From: CBFHSF01 sp965658445
GTDB taxonomy: Bacteria; Bacteroidota; Bacteroidia; Flavobacteriales; Schleiferiaceae
Direction of reading: 5' to 3'
Assembly (NCBI GenBank): GCA_965658445.1
Contig: CBFHSF010000004.1
Span: forward strand, 62,001 to 126,000
DNA: 64,000 nucleotides
The position numbers and the translations under genes were made by a program. The notes beneath the pieces are model-generated. The model saw only the letters and a program-made list of their open reading frames with translations. It searched no databases and was not told the origin of the DNA. Below are positions 61,586 to 64,000 of this stretch, piece by piece; position 1 is the first letter of the stretch; every line of letters starts with the position of its first letter.

Positions 61586-63034
61586 TTATTTCTCTGGAGT
61601 ATCTGCTAATGTTTGCAAGAAGAGCTTCCAGTATTTATTTACAGAACTGATTTGAACTTTCTCATCGGGAGAATGCGCTCCGCGGATGTTGGGTCCAAAA
61701 GAGATCATTTCCATTTCTGGGTAATGTGTACCAAGAATTCCACATTCCAATCCTGCATGACAGGCAAGCACTTTGGGCTCATCACCAAATAGGGATTTGT
61801 ACTTTTCGGTCATGGTGCTCACGATGGTGGCGTGTGGATTGGGCGACCATCCCGGGTAAGATCCCGTTAAAGTGTACTCACACCCCATAAGAGAGAATAC
61901 CATTCCAATAGAATGTGCCATATCCATTTTCTCTGAATCCACTGCAGAACGCGTTAAACACTGCGCTTGGAATTTATCCCCGTCAACGATGATTCTCGCC
62001 AAGTTAGAAGAGGTCTGAACCAAATCGGCAATATCCGGACTCATGCGGTAGATTCCATTGGGAATTCCCGCTACGGCCTTGAGCATTTGCGATTGACAAT
62101 CAGCAGTTAAAACAGATGCAGGCGCATCAATAGATTCCAAAACGACCTCTAAATCCGGATCCGTTGTCTTGTACTCACTGGTGAGAACTTGAGTAAAATC
62201 AGAAACAAAGGATTTAAAATCTGATTCAGAAGCGGAAGGAATTCCCAAAACTACTTTGGACTCTCTAGGAATTGCATTTCTCAAGGACCCTCCATCAATG
62301 GATGATACCCTGGCACTATACTTATCTGCTCCAATGAGAATGCGATTCATGATCTTATTGGCATTCCCCAATCCCTTGTGGATGTCCATCCCTGAGTGAC
62401 CTCCTGAGAGACCTTTTACCTCTATTGTATATCCTACTAGGCCAGTGGCCGCTTCAATATCCAAAGTTCTTGTGGCGGTTACGTCCACTCCACCGGCACA
62501 ACCTATGGTAAGCTCATCGTCATCCTCAGTATCTAGGTTTAAAAGGATTGAACCCGTCAATACATTGGGCTCCAAACCAAAAGCACCGGTCATTCCCGTT
62601 TCTTCATCAACAGTAAAGAAGGCCTCAATGGGTGGATGAGGAATGTCTGTGCTGCTCAGTATAGTCATAATTGAAGCAACACCAATACCATTGTCAGCAC
62701 CAAGAGTTGTTCCCTTTGCTTTTACCCAGTCTCCATCTACAAACATTTCAATTCCTTGCGTATCGAAATCAAAATCGGTGTCATTGTTCTTTTGGTGAAC
62801 CATGTCCACGTGTGACTGTAGAACTACGGTCTGACGATCTTCCATTCCGGATGAAGCCGGCTTGGTAATCAAAATATTTCCTGTGGCGTCAACAGAGACG
62901 GGAAGTCCTAGGGACTCTCCAAAATCCACCATGAATTTGATAACTCTTTCTTCTTTTTTCGAAGGACGTGGAACGGCGTTTAAATCCGCAAAGTGGTTCC
63001 ACATGGCATTGGGCTCTAGGTTTCTAACCTCCAT
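61586..63034 (-). CDS. pepD: aminoacyl-histidine dipeptidase PepD (M20)
   Basis: A 482-residue di-zinc dipeptidase that hydrolyses Xaa-His dipeptides in the cytoplasm. Metal-site motifs are VVLQSHVDMVHQ, TTLGADNGIGVA and FTVDEETGMTGA; the late HAGLECG and FGPNIRGAHSPDE are also seen. The 482-residue length is normal. The OsmC gene lies 11 bases upstream on the same strand. Confidence 0.95.
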   Translation of the reverse strand: MEVRNLEPNAMWNHFADLNAVPRPSKKEERVIKFMVDFGESLGLPVSVDATGNILITKPASSGMEDRQTVVLQSHVDMVHQKNNDTDFDFDTQGIEMFVDGDWVKAKGTTLGADNGIGVASIMTILSSTDIPHPPIEAFFTVDEETGMTGAFGLEPNVLTGSILLNLDTEDDDELTIGCAGGVDVTATRTLDIEAATGLVGYTIEVKGLSGGHSGMDIHKGLGNANKIMNRILIGADKYSARVSSIDGGSLRNAIPRESKVVLGIPSASESDFKSFVSDFTQVLTSEYKTTDPDLEVVLESIDAPASVLTADCQSQMLKAVAGIPNGIYRMSPDIADLVQTSSNLARIIVDGDKFQAQCLTRSAVDSEKMDMAHSIGMVFSLMGCEYTLTGSYPGWSPNPHATIVSTMTEKYKSLFGDEPKVLACHAGLECGILGTHYPEMEMISFGPNIRGAHSPDEKVQISSVNKYWKLFLQTLADTPEK

Positions 63035-63045
63035 ACTTTTTCGTT

Positions 63046-63456
63046 TTATATGTTCCAGTTAAATGTGATGTTTTGTACTAAGTCGGGATGCAGACTTTTG
63101 GCCACAGGACATGCTCTACCGGCGGCTTCCAATACTTTCCTGTCCTCTTCTGCGACTTGAGAAGGCAGTGAAATTTCAATGATTACCTCTGCTACCCTTC
63201 TTGGATTGGCGGCCATAACTTTCACTATAGAAGCCTTTGCATCAGAAAGAGGCTTTTCCATGGCATTCGCCTTTATCCCCATGATGGTGAGGATACAAGA
63301 AGCTAGCGATGTCGATAACAAATCGGTGGGAGAAAAGGAATCCCCTTTGCCATGATTATCTACGGGAGCTACCGTTTCTATTTGAGTTCCGGATTTGGTG
63401 TGCTCGGCGCGAAGCCTCAATTCACCTAAATATTCAAGCGTTGCTGTGGTATGCAT
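63046..63456 (-). CDS. OsmC-family peroxiredoxin
   Basis: A 136-residue OsmC/Ohr-like thiol peroxidase. The two redox cysteines are Cys54 in SLASC and Cys116 in GRACPVAKSLHP, with the GDSFSPTDLLSTSLASC helix intact. It lies 11 bases upstream of pepD. Detoxification of organic hydroperoxides is the likely role; a function specific to pepD is not evident. Confidence 0.93.
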   Translation of the reverse strand: MHTTATLEYLGELRLRAEHTKSGTQIETVAPVDNHGKGDSFSPTDLLSTSLASCILTIMGIKANAMEKPLSDAKASIVKVMAANPRRVAEVIIEISLPSQVAEEDRKVLEAAGRACPVAKSLHPDLVQNITFNWNI

Positions 63457-63476
63457 TTGGCTTTTGTTTGAAAGGA

Positions 63477-64000
63477 CTACTCCACCTCTTCTACAGGTTC
63501 CTCAGAGGGAGTGGTCACATTGAAAAATTCGTAGTCTTTTAAATACAATAAATGCGTTCCTCTGTTCACGTAAGGCGGTTGGTTGGGAAAAGTATATTCA
63601 AAACCAACTCCTGTATACGGCTCAAAATTCCTTGGAGATTGAGAGAATGCGTTTCCAAAAAACCATGCGGCATCAAAACCTGAGTATGAGAACTTGGTGG
63701 GTTCCGAGTTGCATTCGGCTCTGTACTTCGCAATAAACTGAATTGTTCCATGGGATTTGTAATCAACCCAGAACGGCTCCGCACACACAAAGGACAAACC
63801 GTTTAAATAACCATAGTCTACGGTTTCCATTGAACGCAACGTGGATCCTGCTACCAACTGAACGGTGTCATTGGGTAGATTGTGCAATTGTGAAATCAAG
63901 GTTGCCAGCAAAGCCTGACTCTCGTCTAATGTGATAAATACGTTGTCCGTATTCGCTGTGGGGAACTTGTTGAAATATCCATTGTTTGGAAGTTCTTCAC
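63477..64000 (-). CDS. periplasmic-binding-fold protein, 5' part missing
   Basis: The C-terminal ~174 residues of a larger protein that begins outside the window; the frame is open to position 64000. The visible part, including NVFITLDESQALLATLISQL and FEYTFPNQPPYVNRGTHLLYLKDYEF, resembles the second lobe of a type I periplasmic-binding protein. In Bacteroidota, relatives often carry an N-terminal LysM domain. The C-terminus is acidic (EEPVEEVE). Function is unknown. Confidence 0.7.
   Translation of the reverse strand, partial: EELPNNGYFNKFPTANTDNVFITLDESQALLATLISQLHNLPNDTVQLVAGSTLRSMETVDYGYLNGLSFVCAEPFWVDYKSHGTIQFIAKYRAECNSEPTKFSYSGFDAAWFFGNAFSQSPRNFEPYTGVGFEYTFPNQPPYVNRGTHLLYLKDYEFFNVTTPSEEPVEEVE

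Noticed and set aside
1..64000. CRISPR arrays, tRNA, rRNA, insertion sequences, prophage
   Set aside because: No regularly spaced repeats, tRNA-like or rRNA sequence, transposase or integrase gene was seen by eye.

Overview
The window looks like a chromosomal segment from a member of the Bacteroidota, most likely a marine-type Flavobacteriales. The evidence is the gene content: a PorE-like TPR/beta-propeller/OmpA protein, a type IX secretion C-terminal domain, DUF5723 and DUF5916 outer-membrane proteins, SusD-free envelope lipoproteins, a 7TMR-DISM kinase, and CrtD/CruF/CrtZ/CrtYcd carotenoid enzymes. Several upstream regions also carry the Bacteroidota promoter element TAnnTTTG. Nearly all of the sequence is coding. 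I saw no rRNA, tRNA, CRISPR array, phage or insertion sequence.

Layout. 1-1.2 kb: end of purA and a Fur-family regulator. 1.3-7.3 kb: a PorE-like protein and a lipoprotein/DUF5723/lipoprotein envelope cassette. 7.4-14.1 kb: rarA, a rhomboid, an SDR-like protein, a DUF2400 protein, lolD and a DUF5916 barrel. 14.2-16.1 kb: sucC, then a 660-bp non-coding stretch with two similar hairpin-terminated elements. 16-26 kb: an esterase, an outer-membrane protein, two M14 peptidases around an XRE regulator, a tail-less SSB, an acyltransferase, an SBF transporter and a flavoprotein. 26.2-32.3 kb: a compact signalling locus with a response regulator, an E1/ThiF-like protein, a GNAT-like protein, a 7TMR-DISM histidine kinase and a receiver-kinase hybrid. 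32.4-37 kb: small membrane proteins, a flavin monooxygenase and a TPR protein. 37-43.9 kb: gyrA and clpC (divergent), then an exonuclease/GIY-YIG fusion. 43.9-51.2 kb: a PDZ protein with a T9SS tail, DUF456, several small secreted proteins, DinB, and a PadR/PspC operon. 51.2-54.8 kb: cruF, crtD and terC. 55.1-56.2 kb: Hpt and LytTR proteins. 56.3-64 kb: a lipoprotein DPP III, an SRPBCC/GyrI protein, an exported peroxiredoxin-crtZ-crtYcd operon, pepD, an OsmC protein and a partial substrate-binding-like protein.

How genes work together. CruF, CrtD, CrtZ and CrtYcd fit a myxol- or saproxanthin-type monocyclic carotenoid pathway; crtB and crtI are not in the window. The PadR/PspC operon has a repeated AGTACT motif around its promoter, consistent with autoregulation. 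The best candidate for an undescribed system is the 26.2-32.3 kb locus. There an E1-like enzyme and a LuxI/FeeM-reminiscent GNAT-fold protein are translationally linked to a membrane sensor kinase and two near-paralogous receiver proteins, which suggests production and sensing of a small molecule or modification. That function is inference; only the gene architecture is seen.
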